Shown here piece after piece: positions 56,088 to 63,875 of a stretch of 64,000 nucleotides of DNA. This stretch comes from UBA2357 sp041916775. GTDB taxonomy: Bacteria; Pseudomonadota; Gammaproteobacteria; Burkholderiales; Rhodocyclaceae. How positions within the stretch are numbered: position 1 is the first letter of the stretch; each line of letters begins with the position of its first letter. A model generated the notes under the pieces. That model was not told the origin of the DNA, did not search any database, and saw only the letters and a program-made list of their open reading frames with translations. The position numbers and the translations under genes are program-made. The stretch is from contig JAYRYZ010000005.1 of the NCBI GenBank assembly GCA_041916775.1, positions 133,967 through 197,966 on the forward strand, read 5' to 3'.

Positions 56088-58030
56088 CAGCGCCCGCCCT
56101 TCACGTCCTTGAGGGCCGCTTCGGCGCTTGATTTGAGCGCGGGGTTATTAGCGACCTTGCTCCACTCTCCCAGGAGCTTCGCCAGGCGAGCGCTGCATTC
56201 GGCATCTTTGACGACGCCCTGCCAACCGCTGACAGCCCAAGGGCCACACTTGCCACTGGGCAATGCCTCCAAGAAGTCCATCAACCGGCTCTGCAAACCG
56301 GGCTGCGCCTTCACGAGGACAACAAGACCATCGACACCCGCCGGCTTAGTATCCAAGGCGCCCGTGCTCATGATCTTGGTACGCACGGCCTCGAACACCT
56401 TCTCGGCTTCGGGCAGCACGAGTTGCTTCAACTCGGCCTCATAGCCTTGGACGGTCATCTTGCCGCCAAATAGCTTCTCCACCACGCCGGCAAGATGACC
56501 CAGCACCGACACCGGGCCGAAGTAGTCTTTCTTGTCCTTCGTCACAAACAAGTAAGGTCGCAGATCGAGGCCCGAGAGCTTGGGCGACAGGCGAGCCCAG
56601 TCGCACACCGTTTCCGACGACTTCCATTCGGCCAACACCGCGTTGTCCGGCGCCGACGCCGGCTCGGCAGCCTTCTGCCCCTTGCACTCGCCCGTCTGAG
56701 CCTCCTTGCCGTCGACCGCCACCAAACTCTTCTCGAGCGTTTCGAGATCTTCACACAGGCCTTGCGAATGGACAGCCGCGACAAACGCGATCTGCTCGAA
56801 CAATCTCGGGATAAAGCGCTCCGCGAGCATGAGCTTCGCCAGCACGGGCAGCTTGATGTCGTCCCCGAACCCGCGCGCAGCCGCAGTGCGCTCACGCAGT
56901 AGCAGCGTGTTGAGGAAGCGTTTGATCTGACGCGGATTGCCCTTGGTGCCGCTTGCCAGGATGGGACCGATCTGGTCGCTGAGGGCGAGCGCGTTGTTCG
57001 CAATCTCGGCCTGCTTCCCGAGTGCCGTCTTGACGGTCGCGGCATCAAGACCGCCACTGGTCCAAGGACGCTTTAGCTTCTCGCGCGCCACACTGATGAG
57101 ATTTGCGTAGTCAGCGTCGTTCTCGCCGATCTCGACTCCAGCCAACAACAACGTGACGTAGATCCGCGTCTCGGTCTCTCCCAACGCCGGGATGCGGAAG
57201 GGAACCTGGATGAGCTTTTCCAGGTAGTTGCGTGCGTAGTCCCGCGGGCCAGTGCTGTCGGGCAGATCGGGAAAGTGCTTACGCACCGCATACTCGATCA
57301 TCGCTTCGTCGGCCGCAACGACGAACGCCGTGCGAGCGGTGAACACGAACAGCCTGACCGCTTCGAGCGTTTCGATGGCGGTGTCGGGCAAGCACCGGTC
57401 GAGGTCATCGATCAGGACGATGAGCTGATTGATTCCCGCGTCCTTCAAGAGTTGGTCGAACGCCTTGCGGAACGCCTCCACTTCCTCCGGTACATTCTTA
57501 GTCTCGCCCGGCTTCAGCACGGCCTTCACCTCATCGATGGCCGTCGAGAGGTTCTCTTTCGTGGCGAGCTTTGCAGGGTCCGCCACCACCGCTTCGAGTG
57601 AGCCGATGATGGCTCCAATCTGATCGGGCGTCGGAATCCCCGTGAATGCGGTGAGGGCCAGGCCACCGGCTCGCTTGGCGACTTTCAACCAGTCGATACG
57701 GCGAAAGACATCCTTGACGGCGGCCGCGGCATTGTTAAGTGCCGGACGCTTCTCGACCAAGCCTGTGACGATGCCCTCGATGAGGGCAATCTTCGCGTCC
57801 TCGAAGCCTTGAAAGCGCCATCCGTTGAACTTGAGGCACAGGACATCACCATCGCCGGCGAACCCTGCCTCGATCATTTCGAGCACGCTCGACTTGCCCG
57901 CTCCCCAGTCGCCGTGCACGCCGATAGTCACCGGATGGTCGGGCTTCGCGCGAAGCAGTCCGATGATCGTGGTCGCGATGGCTTCGTTGTTCAGCAGGTC
58001 AATCTTGGTTTCGTTGTCGGTCAGAATCAT
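56087..58030 (-). CDS. qatA: QatA, KAP-family P-loop ATPase of the Qat system
   Basis: 647 residues from ATG 58030, which overlaps the stop of the upstream pghP-like gene (ATGA); the open frame above it is not needed. Walker A GDWGAGKS (40-47), Walker B LIVLIDDLDRC, and the KAP features NGWRFQGFEDAK and GNPRQIKRFLN. The KAP ATPase is the presumed sensor/motor of Qat. Complete and in the expected order. Confidence 0.9.
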   Translation of the reverse strand: MILTDNETKIDLLNNEAIATTIIGLLRAKPDHPVTIGVHGDWGAGKSSVLEMIEAGFAGDGDVLCLKFNGWRFQGFEDAKIALIEGIVTGLVEKRPALNNAAAAVKDVFRRIDWLKVAKRAGGLALTAFTGIPTPDQIGAIIGSLEAVVADPAKLATKENLSTAIDEVKAVLKPGETKNVPEEVEAFRKAFDQLLKDAGINQLIVLIDDLDRCLPDTAIETLEAVRLFVFTARTAFVVAADEAMIEYAVRKHFPDLPDSTGPRDYARNYLEKLIQVPFRIPALGETETRIYVTLLLAGVEIGENDADYANLISVAREKLKRPWTSGGLDAATVKTALGKQAEIANNALALSDQIGPILASGTKGNPRQIKRFLNTLLLRERTAAARGFGDDIKLPVLAKLMLAERFIPRLFEQIAFVAAVHSQGLCEDLETLEKSLVAVDGKEAQTGECKGQKAAEPASAPDNAVLAEWKSSETVCDWARLSPKLSGLDLRPYLFVTKDKKDYFGPVSVLGHLAGVVEKLFGGKMTVQGYEAELKQLVLPEAEKVFEAVRTKIMSTGALDTKPAGVDGLVVLVKAQPGLQSRLMDFLEALPSGKCGPWAVSGWQGVVKDAECSARLAKLLGEWSKVANNPALKSSAEAALKDVKGGR

Positions 58031-58635
58031 TGACCTTGCCCTCCTCCTGGTCGTTTGTCCGGCAACGTCAGCAGTACCGAACGGATGGCTGCGCATACCG
58101 CATTGCGTGGCCCATGCAATCTGAGTCCCATTGTCATCTCGATCTGTACGCCGACACCGCGGCGTCCTCGATTGCAGACGTTGTTTGGTTCGGTAGCCGG
58201 GAACTTGTGCCCATCGCTTCGGACCTCGACGCCCAGCCCGGACAGCGCTTGGCCGACCGCCAGCTTCAACGCCTCATCAAGTCCGCCGAGGAGTACTTGT
58301 TGATCATCGCCGCCGCATCCGTGAATCGCCACCACGTGATCGCACATGGACAGGAGCGACAAGCAGCGCGGTTCATCAAATCGATGACTGATCAGATGCA
58401 GCGCGGAGTAGTTGCCGGCTTGTCGGATTCCCTCGAACAGATAGAGATTAAAATCCCCTCCGGCCACGCCGCGCGCGAAGTCCGACGTGTACTGCTCGAT
58501 GCGTCCTCCGTGCGGCGCGATGACGGCGATCGACGAGTTCAAGATCGGGCGCACAAGCACCCCGTAGTCCGTGCCTTCGGTTTGGGCGTTGGCCAAATCG
58601 GCGAAGCCCCTGTAGCTGGCGGCAAGGCTACTCAT
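58027..58635 (-). CDS. PghP-like (poly-gamma-glutamate hydrolase) zinc hydrolase
   Basis: 202 residues. Family landmarks are IAVIAPHGGRIEQYTSDFA (His42, Glu47), DFNLYLFEG, LHLISHRFDEP (His80), VVAIHGCGG (His105) and the late NRGRRGVGVQIEM. His and Glu at these places are the likely zinc ligands and catalytic residues. Family members were first described as phage enzymes that degrade poly-gamma-glutamate capsules; many bacterial members have no known substrate. Its stop overlaps the qatA start, so it is made together with Qat. It is not one of the four described Qat components. Confidence 0.85.
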   Translation of the reverse strand: MSSLAASYRGFADLANAQTEGTDYGVLVRPILNSSIAVIAPHGGRIEQYTSDFARGVAGGDFNLYLFEGIRQAGNYSALHLISHRFDEPRCLSLLSMCDHVVAIHGCGGDDQQVLLGGLDEALKLAVGQALSGLGVEVRSDGHKFPATEPNNVCNRGRRGVGVQIEMTMGLRLHGPRNAVCAAIRSVLLTLPDKRPGGGQGQ

Positions 58636-58694
58636 TCCGGAGATCGCGTGGTTGCCGACAGTTTTTGAACGGCACGGTCTGCATCCGTCATTCT

Positions 58695-59612
58695 CTAGAT
58701 CTTCTTCTCCGCACCGGAGATCGGATGCACATAGATGAGCCCTTTGGTTTGTGCCGCCTTGACCTTCCGATCGATCATCTCCCGCAGGCTCAGGTGCCCC
58801 TCCAGCACCAAGATCAGATCCTCCCCGTCGATAAACAGCGTCTGAATCTCTTTACCCATGACGAGGCTGCGAATGACCTCGGGACTGAAGCCATTCACTG
58901 AAATGAACAAGCCGCGTCCGTACAGCTTGCCCGCCACCTTGCCGGCGAACTGATAAACCGGCTCGTTGCTCGCCGACCTTTCCTGCCACTTGGCCTCGAT
59001 GAGGTAGTGCTCTCCGTCGAACTTCACTGCGCCATCGACCTGTTCCCCGTTCACGCGGAACGCTTCCGTGGTTTCCAGGCCCGAAAGACGGGAAAGCTCG
59101 GCAAGGATGCGTTCCAGCGCGTAGCCGCGCTGCTGTCGCGACGTTTTGTTCGCGAGCAGGTCGAGATATTCGCCGCGCAGTTGCTCCAGCGAAGCGGTGG
59201 GCTGCTGGCGGACCGCTTCCTGGGCAGCTCGTCGCTCCCGATCGGCTTTGATCTTGGCGTCCCGAATCTCTTGCAGCTGGCGCAGGTGTTCGAGGTTCCG
59301 AGTTGCCGTGGCGCGATCCAGCTTGCGGAGCTTGTCAAAGTAGTACGGGTCGAAGTGCGACCAGGTCAACAGCGATTGCAGCATCGCGCGAAAGGAACCG
59401 AGACCGTTGTCTGGGCGTGCCGCGAGCGCGTTGAACAGCGCATCGACGACTTCATGACGTTTGAGCGCGTTCTCGCCTTCGATCTGCAGAGGAGCGAGTT
59501 CGGCCTTGGTGCATCCGTGCTTCTCGAAGAAGCCGACGATGTCCTTGCGAGGCCAGAACAGCGACAGGATGCAGTCCTTCATGCAGCCTTTGATGTCGGC
59601 GGGAAAACTCAT
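58695..59612 (-). CDS. Mrr-like PD-(D/E)xK restriction endonuclease
   Basis: 305 residues. The C-terminal half has a restriction-endonuclease-like core: RGYALERIL (Glu167), EQVDGAV (Asp193) and LIEAKW (Glu206, Lys208), followed by GLFISVNGFS and QTLFIDGEDL, as in Mrr_cat proteins. The N-terminal half is helical with a charged coiled coil (about 95-150) and probably senses or oligomerises. It would cleave modified or invading DNA; specificity unknown. It lies 15 bp after the AbiEii-like gene and 59 bp before the pghP-like gene. Confidence 0.82.
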   Translation of the reverse strand: MSFPADIKGCMKDCILSLFWPRKDIVGFFEKHGCTKAELAPLQIEGENALKRHEVVDALFNALAARPDNGLGSFRAMLQSLLTWSHFDPYYFDKLRKLDRATATRNLEHLRQLQEIRDAKIKADRERRAAQEAVRQQPTASLEQLRGEYLDLLANKTSRQQRGYALERILAELSRLSGLETTEAFRVNGEQVDGAVKFDGEHYLIEAKWQERSASNEPVYQFAGKVAGKLYGRGLFISVNGFSPEVIRSLVMGKEIQTLFIDGEDLILVLEGHLSLREMIDRKVKAAQTKGLIYVHPISGAEKKI

Positions 59613-59627
59613 GCCGTGTCCTTCCCG

Positions 59628-60524
59628 TCAACCGATCCGGCCAAGGAGTTGCGCGATCACGTCGCTGGCCTGGCGCTGGCGCAACGCCCTCGCCTCCCGT
59701 TGCTCCGGCTCATCGCCCTCACCCAGCTCGAACTTGGCGACCGATACGGGGCCATCCTTGCGGTAGCCTTCAGTCTTCTCGTCGTCCGCGAAGCGTCCGC
59801 GCAGGATCGCCAGCGAAGCCTCGACGACCGCGCCATGCTTGCCATTACGCTCCTTGCGGAAGGCCTCAGCCACGGCATCCAGGCCTTCGGATGCATGCTC
59901 GATGCAATAGATCAGGTCGTGCGCATCCTTGCGTTCGAAGCGCTGGTCGAACGCGAAGGACTTCAGGCAGGTGAAGCTGACGAGATTGGCATGCTTAATC
60001 CTTTCGGTCGCAATCCCGTTGCCGCCCAACAGCTCGGCCTGGATTTCAGTGACCTGGTGCAAGTCGAACACTATCGACGAATGCGGGATGTTCAGGGCTG
60101 AGATCGTGCCTTCCGTCGGCAGCGGCTGAACCTTGCCGCCGGCGATGTCCGGTGCGTCCGCCAAGAGTTCCAGCACCATCAGCGCACCATGTTCGGTGCG
60201 GGTTTGCCATCGCCAGGATAGCTTCTGCTGCTTCTCGTTCTCCGCGCGCTCGAAGCCCATCTTCTTTAGGTTGTCCTCCAGCGTGTGGTACGCGTCCGTG
60301 TCGGCCAGAATTTGCAGGTCGATCACGATGTCCACGTCCAGGGTGCCGGCGTGCGCCGGAACCGCGGGCGGCCGCGCAGCGACGAGATATCGCGGTGTAA
60401 GTCCGCCGACCAGGTAGACCGAATCCTTCCAGGGCCCCAAGCCGCGAAGCAGCGTGACGAGGACGCGTTCGCAGTCCACCGTGTACTGGTCGCTGTATCC
60501 GTCGAGCGTTGCAGGCTTGGCCAT
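59628..60524 (-). CDS. AbiEii-like nucleotidyltransferase toxin
   Basis: 298 residues from ATG 60524, overlapping the previous stop (TGATG). Nucleotidyltransferase core: VYLVGGLTPRYL (Gly40, Gly41) and TLDVDIVIDL (Asp63, Asp65), then LELLADAP as a third acidic strand. It pairs with an AbiEi-like gene in the canonical antitoxin-toxin order of type IV abortive-infection systems, in which the toxin modifies nucleic acids. A long C-terminal part is unlike classic AbiEii, so the assignment is to the superfamily. Confidence 0.75.
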   Translation of the reverse strand: MAKPATLDGYSDQYTVDCERVLVTLLRGLGPWKDSVYLVGGLTPRYLVAARPPAVPAHAGTLDVDIVIDLQILADTDAYHTLEDNLKKMGFERAENEKQQKLSWRWQTRTEHGALMVLELLADAPDIAGGKVQPLPTEGTISALNIPHSSIVFDLHQVTEIQAELLGGNGIATERIKHANLVSFTCLKSFAFDQRFERKDAHDLIYCIEHASEGLDAVAEAFRKERNGKHGAVVEASLAILRGRFADDEKTEGYRKDGPVSVAKFELGEGDEPEQREARALRQRQASDVIAQLLGRIG

Positions 60525-61615
60525 CAGAAGCCGATCCTTTCTTTGCGAAAATGCTCGGCCATTTCTTTGGAGCGGCCTTCGCCGCGCAATAGGTCGAGAT
60601 AAATCTGAATCGGGCTGGCCAGCCACAGGCCGCCGACCTTCTCGCGAAACAACAGTTCGCCCGGTGACTCGACTTCGATGATCGCCAGATTGGCGCCTTC
60701 GTTGACGAACCGTGCGCCTAAGTCGCCGATCGCGGCGTCGGCATCGGCGCCGATCAACATCCGTGTACGTACCTGGGAGACATTGGAGAGGAACGGCGCA
60801 TAGCGCTGCGCGGCGGCCTCGTGGCTGACCGCATACTGGACGCCATGCGCGTCGAAGGCCTCGGCGATCCGCATCGGCAACGTGTCCGCCTTCGTGGCCG
60901 GCACGTAGTACCGCTTCAGGGTCGGCGGCCGGATGGAAGTGAGCTGCTTGGCCCACGCATCCAGCAAGGCTGCGGGCTCGCGAAGGTGGCGCTCCTTGCT
61001 CGGCCCTTGCCCGCGCAACTCCAGCCAGTCGAAACGCTCAAGCTCGGTCAGCACCTGCGAGGCGGTAGCTGGCGATACCATCGCCTGTTGCGCCAATTCC
61101 TTGACGCCGAACCAGTCCTGGTGCCGTACCAGCAGGGCGTGCAGCACCTGCGCGCGCCGTCCGGAAAACAACGCGCGAACCGACTTCGCTAGGGTCTTGG
61201 GTGGTGGCTTGTCGATGTAGAGGTATGCGCCTGGCGCCGGCAGGAACAGGCTGCCGCCGCTGTCGTAGTAGCCGACGCGCTCGATTCTGAGCAGTTCCTT
61301 TGCCCCGGGGGAGATGGATTCGGCGACCAAAAGCGACAAGGTCTCTTCCCCCTGCCATCGGGACCGTCCGCCGCTTGCTTCCCGAAACTGCCAGATCACC
61401 TGACGGACATCCCGGGGAAAGACTGCTTTCTTGGCTTCGATGAGCAGGACGAAGGACTTGCCTGCGACGTGCAGGTCGACCTGGGCGTCATGGCCGCGGT
61501 CGCCGTGCTTGCCTGACTCCCAATGCTCGACGTCGGCATCCACCTCCGGAAGCTCCCGCAGGGCATCGACGAAGCGGGCAATCAACTGTCTTTCGGTCAA
61601 GGGGGATTCAAGCAT
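60524..61615 (-). CDS. AbiEi-like antitoxin with N-terminal nuclease-like domain
   Basis: 363 residues from ATG 61615. Residues 1-110 resemble a PD-(D/E)xK fold: DAQVDLHV (Asp47) and LLIEAKK (Glu60, Lys62). Residues about 140-205 are a winged helix (VKELAQQAMVSPATASQVLTEL, then FDWLELRG). The rest resembles the AbiEi C-terminal domain, including ASPIQIYLDLL. Classic AbiEi is shorter and lacks the front domain. Two palindromic repeats upstream fit known AbiEi autorepression. First gene of the defence unit. Confidence 0.75.
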   Translation of the reverse strand: MLESPLTERQLIARFVDALRELPEVDADVEHWESGKHGDRGHDAQVDLHVAGKSFVLLIEAKKAVFPRDVRQVIWQFREASGGRSRWQGEETLSLLVAESISPGAKELLRIERVGYYDSGGSLFLPAPGAYLYIDKPPPKTLAKSVRALFSGRRAQVLHALLVRHQDWFGVKELAQQAMVSPATASQVLTELERFDWLELRGQGPSKERHLREPAALLDAWAKQLTSIRPPTLKRYYVPATKADTLPMRIAEAFDAHGVQYAVSHEAAAQRYAPFLSNVSQVRTRMLIGADADAAIGDLGARFVNEGANLAIIEVESPGELLFREKVGGLWLASPIQIYLDLLRGEGRSKEMAEHFRKERIGF

Positions 61616-61633
61616 TACGGCGCCGAGATCGGG

Positions 61634-61703
61634 TTTACTGTCCAGTAAATATGGCCATCGTAGCGAATATTCGGAATAATCGCAATATTTACTGCGCAGC
61701 AAA
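61634..61703 (-). promoter_or_regulatory. Two TTTACTGnnCAGyAAA palindromes in the abiE promoter
   Basis: TTTACTG-TC-CAGTAAA (61634-61649) and TTTACTG-CG-CAGCAAA (61688-61703), centres 54 bp apart, in a strongly AT-rich stretch 19-88 bp before the AbiEi-like start. Known AbiEi antitoxins repress their operon by cooperative binding to two inverted repeats. From 61710 to 62093 no gene can be supported. Confidence 0.75.
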
Positions 61704-62093
61704 TAAACTTCTTGGGGCGCTAGCTGCCTTCGCGCTGGGTGATCATCTTCTCTGGGCGTCTCGGCGTGCCGCCGCCTGGCTCGCGGGCTACCGCTGCTTC
61801 TGCCGAATCGCGGCCACCGAAGTCTGCGCGCTGCGCTTCCCTCCTGGGGATTCGCTCTTCCGGTGGGGTCGAAGACCTGGGGCGGCCTCATTGCCACCGT
61901 CTTTCCTGAATTCACACCCGCGACAGTCAGGAGCGCGCGGACGGGCAGCATCGAGGAGCTAAGCGCCGGGTTGGTACGGCCCGCAGCGCAGCGAGGACAC
62001 CCGATCCCACTGCACTATCCTGGCGTCCGGCCACTAAGAATTCGCACTCAAATGTGGCGGAGACCGCATACGGAGAGTTCATGTCGAGCTCCC

Positions 62094-62498
62094 TCAAACA
62101 CCAGGATCGTCGCATTGCGCTCGAAACATGCACGTCAGGCACGCCTTCTGAGAGTATGACGAGCGCGGCAAGACCCGGTCTGCAAAGATGTCTTCCCGCC
62201 GCTTGACCAAGGCAACCACTTGCTCGTTAGTCATCAATTGGACGCGATGCACGGTCGGCAAAGCTCGCCTCGTCGGCGCTTTCACCATTACATACGCGTA
62301 GGGCACTACGAACTGGTGCGTCTGCCCCATCACCGCCACCCTCTGCGCCGACAACTGGATCACGTCCGACAGGCAGGGCTGGTTGATCCAGCGCGTCTTG
62401 AGCTCCACCAACACGAGCAGACCAGAAGGTAGGCGGTATGCCCGGTCAATTTTCGCCACCACGCCAACGGGCTTGGAAGTTCGGAACAGTCTTTCCAT
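62094..62498 (-). CDS. Cas4-like PD-(D/E)xK nuclease, probably 5'-truncated
   Basis: 134 residues from ATG 62498. KIDRAYRL (Asp18), LVELKTR (Glu32, Lys34) and a Gln helix (DVIQLSAQ) form the RecB/Cas4 nuclease core. Three C-terminal cysteines (Cys120, Cys123, Cys129) resemble the Cas4 iron-sulphur ligands. The frame stays open 17 codons above the ATG with a natural-looking ALRDAELVYMERL, but without a start codon. It overlaps the 3' end of the integrase gene by 53 bp. Both suggest the gene lost its 5' part. No CRISPR array or cas gene is near. Confidence 0.6.
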   Translation of the reverse strand: MERLFRTSKPVGVVAKIDRAYRLPSGLLVLVELKTRWINQPCLSDVIQLSAQRVAVMGQTHQFVVPYAYVMVKAPTRRALPTVHRVQLMTNEQVVALVKRREDIFADRVLPRSSYSQKACLTCMFRAQCDDPGV

Positions 62499-63735
62499 GT
62501 AGACCAGCTCGGCATCCCGCAGCGCGTCCGGTCGTGAGGCTCGCCCTCAGCATTTCCCGGCGCTGCTCGGCGTACTCAGCCTTGTTATAGACGGCGCGCA
62601 CGCCTCGCTGCTCGTGTGCCAAGCATTTCTCGATCCAGTCGGTATTGAAGCCCGCCTCATGCAAAAGCGTCGAGCCTGTCCGGCGCAGGTCATGAACGCA
62701 GAAATGCGGTAGTTCATGGCCCTCCTTTTGGGCTTTTTCGACGACAGCGGCAATCACTCGATTGAGGGTTGCCTCGCTCATCGGCTTGTCGGTCTCGTAT
62801 CGGCCGGGGAGCAGGTACGGGCTGCTGCCCGCGCACGTCTTGAGCCCTACCAGCAGATCGAGCGCTTGCTGGCTCAGGTAGACCACGTGCGGCCGACGGG
62901 CCTTCATACGTTCGGCTGGGACTGTCCAAGTGGCCGCCTCGAAATCAACCTCTTTCCACGTCGCCTGAAGCAGTTCCCCCTCGCGGCACATGCTCAGGAG
63001 GATGAACTTGAGCGTAGGCAGCGTCCCGACGCTATCCAGGACAGTGAAGAAAGTCCTGATCTCTCCTGGCGTCAGCGCCCGCTCTCGCCGCTTGAACGTC
63101 GCGATGGCCGATGCTTTCACATTCTCGGCCGGATTTTCGATCTTGAGGCCGCGTGCCATAGCGTGACGGCAAACCTGCTGGATGATTTCGCGGGCATGCA
63201 CCGCCGTCGCCGGCGCTCCCCGCTCCTTGATCTTCTCGCACAAGTCGAACACCTGGCTGGACGTGATTTCTTCGAGCTTGCGTTTGCCCAACTTGGGCAG
63301 TACGTCACGATCGAGAATGCTCTTGCGCATCGCTACTGTACTGTCGGCCAGGCCGGCGTCGCGCAGCCAAATCTCGGCAAATGCCTTGAAGGTGCCCGAT
63401 TCCCGCAATTCCCGCTTACCGTCAGCCTTGTCTCGCGCCGGCGAATCGCCGCGGCTGACGGCATTCTTCGCCCGCGCCAGAAGCTCGCGCGCATCGGCCA
63501 GCGACAAGGGATCGCCGTACTTGATGGTCTCAGGGTCACGCTTGGGCTGGCTGGCTTGTAACTCGTCGAACTGGCCCAAGCTAAGCGTTTCGCGCCGGCC
63601 CGCCAAGCGGTAGTCGTAGCGGAAGGTCACGGTGCCCTTTGGCGAAACCACTACGTACATGCCGTCACGGTCTGGAACCTTGTAAGCCTTTTCCTGGGGA
63701 TTGAGGTTTTTCAGCTTCATGTCGCTCAGGGCCAT
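62446..63735 (-). CDS. int: P4-type tyrosine integrase
   Basis: 429 residues from ATG 63735, with GGAGG 8 nt upstream (an ATG at 63750 is less likely). The N-terminal MALSDMKLKNLNPQEKAYKV domain (DUF4102 arm-binding) is followed by the catalytic domain: SMCREGELL (Arg), HDLRRTGSTLL (His, Arg) and AHEQRGVRAVYNKAEY (His, Tyr nucleophile). After QRREML the usual C-terminus is replaced by about 30 residues of Arg/Gly-rich sequence that overlaps the Cas4-like frame, a possible recombination joint. It catalyses insertion of the island. Confidence 0.92.
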   Translation of the reverse strand: MALSDMKLKNLNPQEKAYKVPDRDGMYVVVSPKGTVTFRYDYRLAGRRETLSLGQFDELQASQPKRDPETIKYGDPLSLADARELLARAKNAVSRGDSPARDKADGKRELRESGTFKAFAEIWLRDAGLADSTVAMRKSILDRDVLPKLGKRKLEEITSSQVFDLCEKIKERGAPATAVHAREIIQQVCRHAMARGLKIENPAENVKASAIATFKRRERALTPGEIRTFFTVLDSVGTLPTLKFILLSMCREGELLQATWKEVDFEAATWTVPAERMKARRPHVVYLSQQALDLLVGLKTCAGSSPYLLPGRYETDKPMSEATLNRVIAAVVEKAQKEGHELPHFCVHDLRRTGSTLLHEAGFNTDWIEKCLAHEQRGVRAVYNKAEYAEQRREMLRASLTTGRAAGCRAGLHGKTVPNFQARWRGGEN

Positions 63736-63817
63736 CGCCTTGTCCTCCACGGGATTCGCGTTTGCCGTCAGCGCATCAAGACGGTAAACGGTTCACTGAT
63801 CAGCACACCCCAAACTA

Positions 63818-63837
63818 TACCGTCATTTTTGCCGTCT
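63818..63837 (+). repeat. Right ACCGTC direct repeat (arm-type site?)
   Basis: TACCGTCA at 63818 and TGCCGTCT 12 bp later, matching the left repeat at 52945-52963 in 17 of 19 positions. Further CCGTC copies at 63764-63770 (TGCCGTCA at 63763) and, inverted, 63780-63786 surround the integrase promoter. Confidence 0.6.
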
Positions 63838-63875
63838 AAAAGTGTGGGATTTGTATGCACGTCATGGGACGAAAA

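Larger units (their letters stand above)
52885..63875. mobile_element. Integrated defence island (visible part)
   Basis: All cargo genes lie on the minus strand with a P4-type integrase at the right. The segment is bounded by 12-bp-spaced ACCGTC direct repeats near both ends (52945-52965 and 63818-63837). It starts next to a guaA-like end. Contents: QatABCD, PghP-like hydrolase, Mrr-like nuclease, AbiE-like pair, Cas4-like fragment, integrase. The true right boundary may lie beyond the group II intron, outside the window. Confidence 0.7.

Noticed and set aside
61710..62093. N-terminal extension of the AbiEi-like protein up to 61951
   Set aside because: The extra 112 codons are Arg/Pro-rich with no domain and would run through the AT-rich operator region; the start at 61615 is better.
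62094..62498. Cas4-like gene as a sign of a CRISPR-Cas locus
   Set aside because: No array, cas1, cas2 or effector gene is present. RecB/Cas4-like nucleases are frequent in phage and island DNA.
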